A stretch of DNA of 21,943 nucleotides from Prevotella sp. UBA2755 (GTDB taxonomy: Bacteria; Bacteroidota; Bacteroidia; Bacteroidales; Bacteroidaceae). The stretch's first letter is position 1. Each line of letters starts with the position of its first letter. The DNA is taken from positions 1 through 21,943 of the forward strand of contig DEJF01000027.1 in assembly GCA_002353225.1 (NCBI GenBank), given 5' to 3'. The notes under the pieces were generated by a model that was given only the letters and a program-made list of their open reading frames with translations, was not told the origin of the DNA and did not search any database. Shown piece by piece: positions 7,952-14,010 of this stretch. The position numbers were made by a program, and so were the translations under genes.

Positions 7952-8761
7952 TCAGCGGATAGTCAGTTCCTTTTTCCGTTTCTTGATTTTCTGATAGGCT
8001 CCTGCCCGTTCGTCAGTGGTAATCTCCACATTCCTATCCACAGAGCGCAGGGGTTCTATCAGGGTATGCAGGAACAACCAGTCGTAGGTGTCAGAGAGGT
8101 AGAAATAACGTGCCAGGTCACCATGTGAGGCACCATGAATCCAGTCGTAGCGCAACCGCTGGTCTATATGCCTATCCTTCATCTGACCGACGATTTTCTT
8201 CGACTCCTCTATCTTCACCGCCTTGTCGGCAGTATCATGGATGATCCAGAGGGGCAACTGTCCTAAACCGCTATAGTCACGTAGCGTACTACCGCCGCAG
8301 AGGGCTATTGCCGCCGCTATCTTGTCGGGATAGGTTGCCGCCATGTCAAGGGTACCGTAACCCCCGAGGCTCATCCCCATCACATAGACTCGCTGTGGGT
8401 TATATCGATAATGGTCCTGCAGCCATGTCAGGATGTCGTTAAGTTTCCGAGGGCTCCACGGTCCTTTCGGGTTCTGGGGGGCGACGATGATAGCAGGTAT
8501 CACCAGTCCCTTCATCACCGCGTCCAACGGTCCGTAGCGCAGCACCTTATTCAGGTCATTACCCTTCAGGCTGGCACCATGCAGGAACAGGATGACGGGG
8601 GTGGTCCGCTGATACTGCGCATAGTCCTGCGGCGTATAGACCCAAAAAGCATAGCCGTCACCGGTCACAGGACGTTGTGCCTCCAACAAGTCGTCTTGCG
8701 CAAGGGAAGGGGGAAGAAATACGGAAAAGGTAAGAAAAAACAATATTAACCACTTTTTCAT
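7952..8761 (-). CDS. Secreted alpha/beta-hydrolase (esterase), paralogue 2
   Basis: A 269-residue protein with a strong signal peptide (MKKWLILFFLTFSVFLPP, probable cut after LAQ). The triad is intact: GMSLGGYG with Ser131, HDTAD with Asp179, ASHG with His213, plus HGAS at 61-64. It is closely related along its full length to the hydrolase at 4993-5814; shared blocks include IALCGGSTL and VLRYG. It is transcribed alone, since the rlpA promoter lies between it and rlpA. I prefer the start at 8761 over the in-frame ATG at 8776, because 8776 lies upstream of the -7 element and the 8761 start gives a standard signal peptide. The substrate is unknown. Confidence 0.86.
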   Translation of the reverse strand: MKKWLILFFLTFSVFLPPSLAQDDLLEAQRPVTGDGYAFWVYTPQDYAQYQRTTPVILFLHGASLKGNDLNKVLRYGPLDAVMKGLVIPAIIVAPQNPKGPWSPRKLNDILTWLQDHYRYNPQRVYVMGMSLGGYGTLDMAATYPDKIAAAIALCGGSTLRDYSGLGQLPLWIIHDTADKAVKIEESKKIVGQMKDRHIDQRLRYDWIHGASHGDLARYFYLSDTYDWLFLHTLIEPLRSVDRNVEITTDERAGAYQKIKKRKKELTIR

Positions 8762-8765
8762 GGGG

Positions 8766-8773
8766 CAAAGATA
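8766..8773 (-). promoter_or_regulatory. -7 promoter element (TATCTTTG) for esterase paralogue 2
   Basis: An exact TAnnTTTG match on the minus strand that ends only 4 nt before the ATG at 8761. If it is used, the transcript would have almost no leader. No -33 TTTG is visible. Confidence 0.5.
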
Positions 8774-8815
8774 CAAAAAAATGACGACCTTCTATACTAT
8801 TTGAGATTAATTTAT

Positions 8816-8823
8816 TATTTTTG
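8816..8823 (+). promoter_or_regulatory. -7 promoter element (TATTTTTG) for the AsmA-like gene
   Basis: A TAnnTTTG match on the plus strand, 14 nt before the ATG at 8838, in a 76-bp divergent intergenic region. A TTTG lies 12 nt upstream of it (8800-8803). The region is A/T rich, so chance matches are possible. Confidence 0.5.
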
Positions 8824-8837
8824 CAAACAAAAAGTCT

Positions 8838-10997
8838 ATGATAATCATTCAGAAGTTTATCCTACGTATTATTAAAGTGGTGGTCATCGCTGCCGTCAGT
8901 TTCATGGCATTGGTAGTGGGCGCCGTCGGTCTGCTCAATACCTCATCCGTGCAAGACCGTGTGTTATCCTATGCAACTGAGATGTTACAGGAGGAACTAC
9001 AGACGAAAGTCGAGATTGACAGTGTCCGCATCGGGTTTTTTTCTGATGATGTCCGTCTCTATCGCCTGTTAGTAGAGGATCAGCAGCACCGCCCGATGCT
9101 CCAACTCAAACAACTGGGTGTCGGGATTGATATGTGGGCATTGCTCAACGGTGAGGTGCAATTGGAGGAGGTAAACATCAATGGACTGCATGCCAAACTC
9201 TATAAACAGAAGACTGACAGTGTTGCCAACTACCAGTTTGTGCTGGATGCCTTCAAGAAGAAAAAGACAGAAGGGGGCGAAAAGAAGAAAAAGAAACCTT
9301 CCGGCAAGCAATTGACGCTTGACTTGAAGAAACTGCGTATTGAGGATGTCGACTTGATCTATAACGACCAGCACGCCTCTTTGGGCTCACTGCAACTGAA
9401 GCAGAACTGGCGGGGTAAGTTCTCCGGCAAGATACAAAAGTTAGAAGGCTCGTGGGTACGCATCAAGAAACGTGACTCTGTCCGTGTTGACAATCACCTG
9501 CTGGTCGATGCCCTTACCTTTGAGGAAGACAGAAAGGGCAAGCGCATCATCGCCATTGACAGTGTCCATTGGTCTACAGACAATCACCTCCCTCATAAGC
9601 GTGTGGCAAAACCCAAACGAGGATGGTTTGACGATGGGCACATGAAAGTGGTGGCACACCTCAAGGCAGAGTTGACACATGCCGACAAGGACAGTATCGT
9701 GGGGATGCTCACCGAGGGTGATGTCAACGATGTCGCCTCTGGGCTTCATATCACAGACTTACGCCTGCGCTTCCATCAGCAAGGCGAGAAACTGACCGTC
9801 AGCAATGTTGTGATAGGGATGAAGAACACCCAACTGACCTTCGCCAAGGCTGACGTCCAACTGCCGAGCAAGAAAAAGGGACGTCCCCTTCTCTTCCAGA
9901 CCACCCCTATCACAGGTACCACGCAACTCACCGATATCTCGCATCCTTTCGCTCCTGCCCTGAAGAACTTCAAACTGCCCCTGAGGCTCAGCACGAAGTT
10001 CAGTGGCACTGACAGCACCCTCGTCTTCCGTGATGTCATTGTCAAGACTGACGATGGGAAAGTACACATCAAGGGCTATGGCGGTATCGAGGGACTGAAA
10101 GACAAATACAAACTCAACGTCCATTTCAATATCACCAAGGCGACGATACAGGGCGACTCCAAGGAACGTATCATCAACCAGTTCTCCGTGAAGAAGTTCA
10201 TGATGAAACAGTTGCACACCCTGGGCACCATCAACTATACCGGTTCCTTCAACGTGCTCTATAAGAAACTACAGTTCCGCGGCACGATAGGTACCGCCTG
10301 TGGAAGTATCAACTTCGGTCTCCAGATCAATGCCCTCAACCACTACCTCACGGGTAATGTGAAAACCAGAAACTTCGAGTTAGGCAAGGCGATGGACTAT
10401 CCCGACCTGGGTAAGACCACCTGCAGTGCCGGTTTCCGCTTCGACATCTCCAAACCCCGTACGGCACAGATGCGCCGCATCAAAGGCGGTAAACTGCCTA
10501 TCGGTAATGTCGATGCCCTGATTGACGAGACCTACCTCAGTGGTGTAAGGTTCTCGAACATCGCCGCCCATATCGTGAGTGACGGTGCTATTGCCGAGGG
10601 TAAAATCAATATGAAAGGAAAACTTGCCGACATCCTCTGCTCTTTCTCCTTCACCAATACCGACGAGATGAAGAAGACGAAGATCAAACCAGGCATCCGC
10701 TTCCACCTCTTCGACAAAGAGACTGACGAGGAGAAAGCCGCACGAAAGGCTGAGAAGGAAAAGAAAAAGGCTGAGAAGGCTGTCTTGAAAGAACAGAAGA
10801 AGGCAGAGAAAGCAGCCCTCAAGGAAAAAAAGAAAGCAGAGAAGGCCGCCCTCAAAGAACAGAAAAAGGCTGAGAAGGAAAAGAGAAAGGCTGAGAAGGC
10901 TGCTTTGAAAGAACAGAAGAAAGCAGAGAAGGCTGCCCTGAAAGAACAGAAAAGGGCAGAGAAAGAAAGACGCAAAGCAGAGAAAAACAAAGACTAA
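8838..10997 (+). CDS. AsmA/TamB-like envelope protein with Lys/Ala/Glu-rich C-terminal repeats
   Basis: A 719-residue protein. An N-terminal transmembrane helix (about residues 8-33) is followed by the AsmA/TamB-type opening seen in Bacteroidetes: LLNTSSVQDRV, then a strand-rich region with EIDSVRIGFFSDDVRL and a FVLDAF block. The long middle reads as repeated beta strands, as expected for the bridge-like AsmA family linking inner and outer membranes. Residues 634-719 are a highly charged tail made of an 11-residue unit close to KKAEKAALKEQ, repeated about five times with KKAEKEK-type breaks. The protein is about half the usual TamB length and lacks a recognisable TamB C-terminal domain. It has its own -7 element, and a K+ channel gene follows after 12 nt. 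The family is likely; the precise role is unknown. Confidence 0.75.
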   Translation: MIIIQKFILRIIKVVVIAAVSFMALVVGAVGLLNTSSVQDRVLSYATEMLQEELQTKVEIDSVRIGFFSDDVRLYRLLVEDQQHRPMLQLKQLGVGIDMWALLNGEVQLEEVNINGLHAKLYKQKTDSVANYQFVLDAFKKKKTEGGEKKKKKPSGKQLTLDLKKLRIEDVDLIYNDQHASLGSLQLKQNWRGKFSGKIQKLEGSWVRIKKRDSVRVDNHLLVDALTFEEDRKGKRIIAIDSVHWSTDNHLPHKRVAKPKRGWFDDGHMKVVAHLKAELTHADKDSIVGMLTEGDVNDVASGLHITDLRLRFHQQGEKLTVSNVVIGMKNTQLTFAKADVQLPSKKKGRPLLFQTTPITGTTQLTDISHPFAPALKNFKLPLRLSTKFSGTDSTLVFRDVIVKTDDGKVHIKGYGGIEGLKDKYKLNVHFNITKATIQGDSKERIINQFSVKKFMMKQLHTLGTINYTGSFNVLYKKLQFRGTIGTACGSINFGLQINALNHYLTGNVKTRNFELGKAMDYPDLGKTTCSAGFRFDISKPRTAQMRRIKGGKLPIGNVDALIDETYLSGVRFSNIAAHIVSDGAIAEGKINMKGKLADILCSFSFTNTDEMKKTKIKPGIRFHLFDKETDEEKAARKAEKEKKKAEKAVLKEQKKAEKAALKEKKKAEKAALKEQKKAEKEKRKAEKAALKEQKKAEKAALKEQKRAEKERRKAEKNKD
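10737..10994 (+). repeat. Degenerate 33-bp coding repeats (KKAEKAALKEQ tail)
   Basis: This stretch at the 3' end of the AsmA-like gene is built from roughly 33-bp units encoding KKAEKA(A/V)LKE(Q/K), with shorter 21-bp breaks. Units differ at synonymous positions, which suggests an old expansion. Such arrays can change copy number between strains. Confidence 0.8.
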
Positions 10998-11009
10998 TAA
11001 TCAGGAACG

Positions 11010-11777
11010 ATGGATATACGGAATTATATATACCAACTCATAGAGCCACTGAACGAGAAAAACTGGCTCTCAAAAACCTATGACATTGTCATGCTCATCG
11101 CCATCATCATCGGCATCTTCCCTTTGATGTTCCGTGAGCAGACCACCCTATTCTGGTATTTCGACCTGATTTCCAGTATTTGCTTTATCGTCGACTACCT
11201 GTTGCGCTGGGTGACTGCCGACCTGAACTCCAAGCGAAGCCGCAAAGTAGCCTTTATCCTCTATCCGTTCACACCCATGGCAATCATTGACCTGTTGTCC
11301 ATCCTGCCCATCCTGAACATCATCAGTCCCACCTTCAAGATCGTCCGTGTGTCCCGCCTGCTGAAGATACTACGCATCTTCAAGATTATCCGTTACTTCG
11401 AACCATTAGTTATTATTACGGCGGTCGTGCATAAGCAGAGTAAAGTGCTATGTACTGTCCTCTCGTTAGCCATTTTCTATATCTTCATCACTGCCCTGAT
11501 TATGTTCAACGCAGAAGTAGACATCAACCCAGAGACAGGCACATACCTTTTTGACTCTTTCTTCGAAGCCTTCTACTGGGCAGCCTGCACCCTGACGACT
11601 GTCGGCTATGGCGACCTCTATCCCATATCCAGCATCGGACGTGTCATCAGTATCATCTCCGCCATGGTAGGTATCGCCATCATCGCCCTTCCCTCCGGTA
11701 TCATCACCGCCGGCTATATGAACGAACTGAGGAACCGGAAAAAGAGTGAAGAGGAGGCAGAGAAAATGGGAGCATAG
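11010..11777 (+). CDS. Voltage-gated-type potassium channel
   Basis: A 255-residue protein with six transmembrane segments and one pore loop. The selectivity filter is TTVGYGD at 196-202. The S4-like segment carries a positive residue at every third position from Lys110 to Arg128 (K110, R113, R116, K119, R122, K125, R128), the pattern of a true voltage sensor. S6 is at about 211-236, followed by a short charged tail with no RCK or cyclic-nucleotide domain. It would form a tetramer in the inner membrane passing K+ according to voltage. It starts 12 nt after the AsmA-like gene with AGGAA just upstream, so the two are probably cotranscribed. Its gene converges with the methyltransferase gene, leaving only 25 bp between them. 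Confidence 0.93.
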   Translation: MDIRNYIYQLIEPLNEKNWLSKTYDIVMLIAIIIGIFPLMFREQTTLFWYFDLISSICFIVDYLLRWVTADLNSKRSRKVAFILYPFTPMAIIDLLSILPILNIISPTFKIVRVSRLLKILRIFKIIRYFEPLVIITAVVHKQSKVLCTVLSLAIFYIFITALIMFNAEVDINPETGTYLFDSFFEAFYWAACTLTTVGYGDLYPISSIGRVISIISAMVGIAIIALPSGIITAGYMNELRNRKKSEEEAEKMGA

Positions 11778-11802
11778 CAGATGAAGAGAATAATATTCTA
11801 CA

Positions 11803-12483
11803 TTATCGTTTCCTAATCAGTGTGAGACCGTCGCGAAGGGGGAGAATGACCTGCTCTACGCGATGGTCTTGCTGGATGTAGTCGTTGAAGGCAACGATAC
11901 CATGCGTCTGCTGGTCTTTCTGGTAGGCGGGGTCGACGACATGACCGTCCCACAGGGTGTTGTCGGCAAGGATGAAACCACCAGGTCGGAGAATGCTGAG
12001 AGCCATCTCATAAGTTTCCCGATAAGTACGTTTGTCACCATCGATAAAAGCAAGGTCGAACTCGATACCGAGTTTGGGGGCCTCTGTGATGGCATCGCCG
12101 ATGATAAAGGTAATCTTATCGCTGACAGGGGAGTTCTCTATCCAAGGACGGGTGAAGTCCTCCTGCTCGTCGTTGATCTCAAAGGTATAGAGATGCCCGT
12201 TGGCATCCAGTCCCTCTGCCATGCAAAGGGCGGAGTAGCCGCTGAAGGTACCCACCTCTAATATATAATGTGGGCGGATCATCTGCACGAGCATCTTCAG
12301 CAATCGCCCTTGCAGATGTCCTGAAGCCATCCTGCCATGCAGCATGTGGATGTTCGTGGCTCTCCATAGTCTGTACAGATAGTCAGGCTCTGGCTCAATA
12401 TGTTGGAGGACATAGTCCTCTAAGCCCCCTAAGTTAGGGGGCTGGGGGTCTGAACAGGCTATGCGCTTCTCACAATTACTCAT
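11803..12483 (-). CDS. SAM-dependent O-methyltransferase (COMT/CCoAOMT-like family 3)
   Basis: A 226-residue class I methyltransferase. The SAM-binding motif EVGTFSGYSA is at 76-85. FIDGDK (146-151) and LADNTLWDG (172-180) supply the usual divalent-metal ligands (Asp148, Asp174, Asn175) of catechol and caffeoyl-CoA type O-methyltransferases. MASGHLQGR at 52-60 is typical of the Bacteroidetes branch. The recognisable family domain begins at about residue 21 (LEDYVLQHI). Residues 10-21 are encoded by a palindromic repeat, so the N-terminus seems to have been extended or rewritten. I find no better downstream start (the next Met is residue 47). It lies 27 nt after aroQ on the same strand, probably cotranscribed. 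The methyl acceptor is unknown. Confidence 0.88.
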   Translation of the reverse strand: MSNCEKRIACSDPQPPNLGGLEDYVLQHIEPEPDYLYRLWRATNIHMLHGRMASGHLQGRLLKMLVQMIRPHYILEVGTFSGYSALCMAEGLDANGHLYTFEINDEQEDFTRPWIENSPVSDKITFIIGDAITEAPKLGIEFDLAFIDGDKRTYRETYEMALSILRPGGFILADNTLWDGHVVDPAYQKDQQTHGIVAFNDYIQQDHRVEQVILPLRDGLTLIRKR

Positions 12484-12523
12484 GATGATATTCTTCAGAC
12501 CCCATGTCCCCTAACTTAGGGGA
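12423..12523. repeat. REPIN-like pair of inverted palindromic repeats
   Basis: Two copies of a roughly 30-bp sequence face each other. The first (12423-12454) reads forward as a palindrome with CCCCTAAG/TTAGGGG arms, followed by GGGGTCTGAA. The second (12494-12523) is the same sequence on the minus strand. Each copy is itself a short palindrome with a one-base centre, and 39 bp separate them. This is the layout of REP doublets (REPINs), which are mobilised by RAYT transposases. No RAYT gene is in the window. The left copy lies inside the methyltransferase N-terminal coding region; the right copy contains the aroQ stop. Confidence 0.75.
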
Positions 12524-12936
12524 TGTGCAAAAGCCTCGATGGCAAGGCGATAGGAGTCGAGACCGAAACCGCAGATGACCCCCTTGCAGGCAGGGGAGAT
12601 AAAGGAATGGTGGCGGAACTCCTCACGCTGGTGGACATTGGAGATATGCACCTCGATGACTGGTGTCTTCAGTGAGCGGATGCAGTCGTGCAGTGCCACG
12701 GAGGTATGGGTGTAGGCTCCAGCGTTGAGCACGATACCGTCGTAGGAGAAGCCCACCTCCTGCATCTTGTTGATCAGTTCTCCCTCCACATTGCTCTGGT
12801 AATACTCGATATCCACATCAGGATAGCGATTCCGCAACTGGGGCAGGTACTGCTCGAAAGACGAGGAGCCGTAGATGCCGGGCTCACGAGTGCCCAACAG
12901 GTTGAGGTTGGGACCATTGACTATCAAAATTTTCAT
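12511..12936 (-). CDS. aroQ: Type II 3-dehydroquinate dehydratase
   Basis: A 141-residue enzyme of the shikimate pathway, converting 3-dehydroquinate to 3-dehydroshikimate in the cytoplasm. Family blocks are complete: NGPNLNLLGTREPGIYG at 7-23, with the catalytic Tyr22 and the Arg17 region; NAGAYTH at 71-77; and EVHISN at 95-100, with His97, followed by REEFRHHS. The frame stays open upstream to 12996, but the start at 12936 gives the standard MKILIVNGPN opening and lies downstream of the -7 element at 12966-12973. The last four residues (HPLS) and the stop codon fall within a REP-like palindrome. It is divergent from xerD and followed by the O-methyltransferase gene. Confidence 0.95.
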   Translation of the reverse strand: MKILIVNGPNLNLLGTREPGIYGSSSFEQYLPQLRNRYPDVDIEYYQSNVEGELINKMQEVGFSYDGIVLNAGAYTHTSVALHDCIRSLKTPVIEVHISNVHQREEFRHHSFISPACKGVICGFGLDSYRLAIEAFAHPLS

Positions 12937-12946
12937 ATTTCGGAAA

Positions 12947-12980
12947 TATTTTGTACTTTTGCGCACAAAAGTACAAAATA
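12947..12980. repeat. 15-bp inverted repeat carrying two opposed -7 elements
   Basis: Perfect 15-bp arms at 12947-12961 and 12966-12980 are separated by 4 bp (CGCA). Each arm contains TACTTTTG on its own strand, so one palindrome supplies a -7 element for xerD (plus) and one for aroQ (minus). Confidence 0.85.
12954..12961 (+). promoter_or_regulatory. -7 promoter element (TACTTTTG) for xerD
   Basis: A TAnnTTTG match 21 nt before the xerD ATG. A partial -33 (TTTC, 12931-12934) is found at 19-nt spacing. It lies in the left arm of the inverted repeat shared with the aroQ promoter. Confidence 0.6.
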
Positions 12981-12997
12981 AAATGGAAACAGGCAAG
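12966..12997 (-). promoter_or_regulatory. Promoter for aroQ: TACTTTTG -7 with a CTTG -33-like box
   Basis: TACTTTTG on the minus strand at 12966-12973 has CTTG (minus strand, 12994-12997) 20 nt upstream, close to the Bacteroidetes -33/-7 arrangement. The -33-like part lies inside the first codons of xerD. Confidence 0.55.
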
Positions 12998-13900
12998 AAT
13001 TCACAAGTAAATGTTGTGAGGAACTACCAGCGTTACCTGAAACTGCAACGTGGTTTCTCGCCCAATACGCTGGATGCCTATCGTCATGACCTGCAGAAAC
13101 TACTCACTTATCTGGAGCAGGAGGGCAAGGACGTGTGGGAAGTGCAGTTAGATGACCTGCAGCATTTTGCCGCTACCCTGCATGATATCGGCATCCATCC
13201 CCGTTCGCAGTGCCGTATCCTAAGTGGGGTGCGCTCTTTTTTCCGTTTCATGCAGACGGACGGCTGGCGTGACGACGACCCTTCGGAATTGCTGGAGAGT
13301 CCTGTCTTGGGTGAGCATCTGCCAGAAGTGCTGTCCACGGAGGAGGTGGATATATTAGAGAACTCCATCGACCTTTCGAAATGGGAAGGGCATCGTAACA
13401 AAGCCATTATCGAGGTGCTGTTCTCCTGTGGTCTGCGTGTCAGTGAGTTGGTGAACCTTAAACTATCCAGTCTTTACATTGACGAGCAGTATGTGCGGGT
13501 GTTCGGTAAAGGGTCTAAGGAGCGACTAGTGCCTATCTCACCCAAGGCTATCCGTGAGTTGAACAACTGGTTTTCGGACCGTAACCTGATGAAGATCAAA
13601 CCCGGTGAGGAGGATTATGTGTTCCTGAACCGTCGTGGAGCCCATCTGACCCGTACCATGATACTCATCATGATCAAGCGGCAGGCTGCGGAGGCAGGTA
13701 TTACCAAGACCATCTCTCCCCATACGCTCCGTCATTCCTTTGCCACCGCACTGTTGGAAGGAGGTGCTGACCTTCGTGCCATACAGGCGATGTTAGGGCA
13801 TGAGTCTATCGGTACCACCGAGATCTATACCCATATTGACATGTCCACCCTCCGACAGGAAATACTGGAGCATCATCCGAGGAATATGAAGCATGAATGA
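12983..13900 (+). CDS. xerD: Site-specific tyrosine recombinase XerD
   Basis: A 305-residue tyrosine recombinase that resolves chromosome dimers at dif with its XerC partner. Residues 1-90 form the SAM-like N-terminal DNA-binding domain (RNYQRYLKLQRGFSPNTL). The catalytic residues are all present: Arg152 (CGLRVSEL), Lys176 (GKGSKER), His247 and Arg250 (SPHTLRHSF), His273 (LGH) and Tyr282 (IYTHI). The open frame extends upstream to 12875, but that would place the start before the promoter and overlap aroQ. The ATG at 12983 gives normal XerD length. The chromosomal setting, opposite aroQ and with no mobile genes nearby, favours a housekeeping recombinase over an integrase. XerC cannot be fully excluded. 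Confidence 0.9.
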   Translation: METGKNSQVNVVRNYQRYLKLQRGFSPNTLDAYRHDLQKLLTYLEQEGKDVWEVQLDDLQHFAATLHDIGIHPRSQCRILSGVRSFFRFMQTDGWRDDDPSELLESPVLGEHLPEVLSTEEVDILENSIDLSKWEGHRNKAIIEVLFSCGLRVSELVNLKLSSLYIDEQYVRVFGKGSKERLVPISPKAIRELNNWFSDRNLMKIKPGEEDYVFLNRRGAHLTRTMILIMIKRQAAEAGITKTISPHTLRHSFATALLEGGADLRAIQAMLGHESIGTTEIYTHIDMSTLRQEILEHHPRNMKHE

Positions 13901-13952
13901 TAAAAAACATTAATATTGTCTATCATTTTAACTATATTCTGTAGTTTTTGAT

Positions 13953-13960
13953 TACTTTTG
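13953..13960 (+). promoter_or_regulatory. -7 promoter element (TACTTTTG) for the M16 peptidase gene
   Basis: An exact TAnnTTTG match 50 nt before the ATG at 14011, in the 110-bp gap after xerD. No -33 TTTG is present at the usual spacing, and I see no xerD terminator hairpin in this gap. Confidence 0.55.
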
Positions 13961-14010
13961 TGCGTCTTTATGACAAATGTTGCTAACATTTAACTATCAA
14001 ATAGATAACT

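Noticed and set aside
10532..10990. Phe/Ala/Ser-rich minus-strand open frame resembling a membrane repeat protein
   Set aside because: It is the reverse reading of the Lys/Ala/Glu repeats of the AsmA-like gene and has no upstream signals of its own.
10737..10994. Tandem units as a possible CRISPR or other non-coding array
   Set aside because: The units are in frame, degenerate at synonymous positions, and have no unique spacers.
11787..11799. Short palindrome AGAATAATATTCT between the convergent channel and methyltransferase genes
   Set aside because: Six-bp A/T-rich arms without a T tract are too weak to call a bidirectional terminator.
12875..12982. Longer N-terminus for xerD
   Set aside because: It would overlap aroQ on the opposite strand and start upstream of the promoter; the 12983 start gives normal length.
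12983..13900. Tyrosine recombinase as a sign of an integrated element
   Set aside because: The domain layout and length match XerD, it faces aroQ as in related chromosomes, and no attachment repeats or phage or conjugation genes are nearby.
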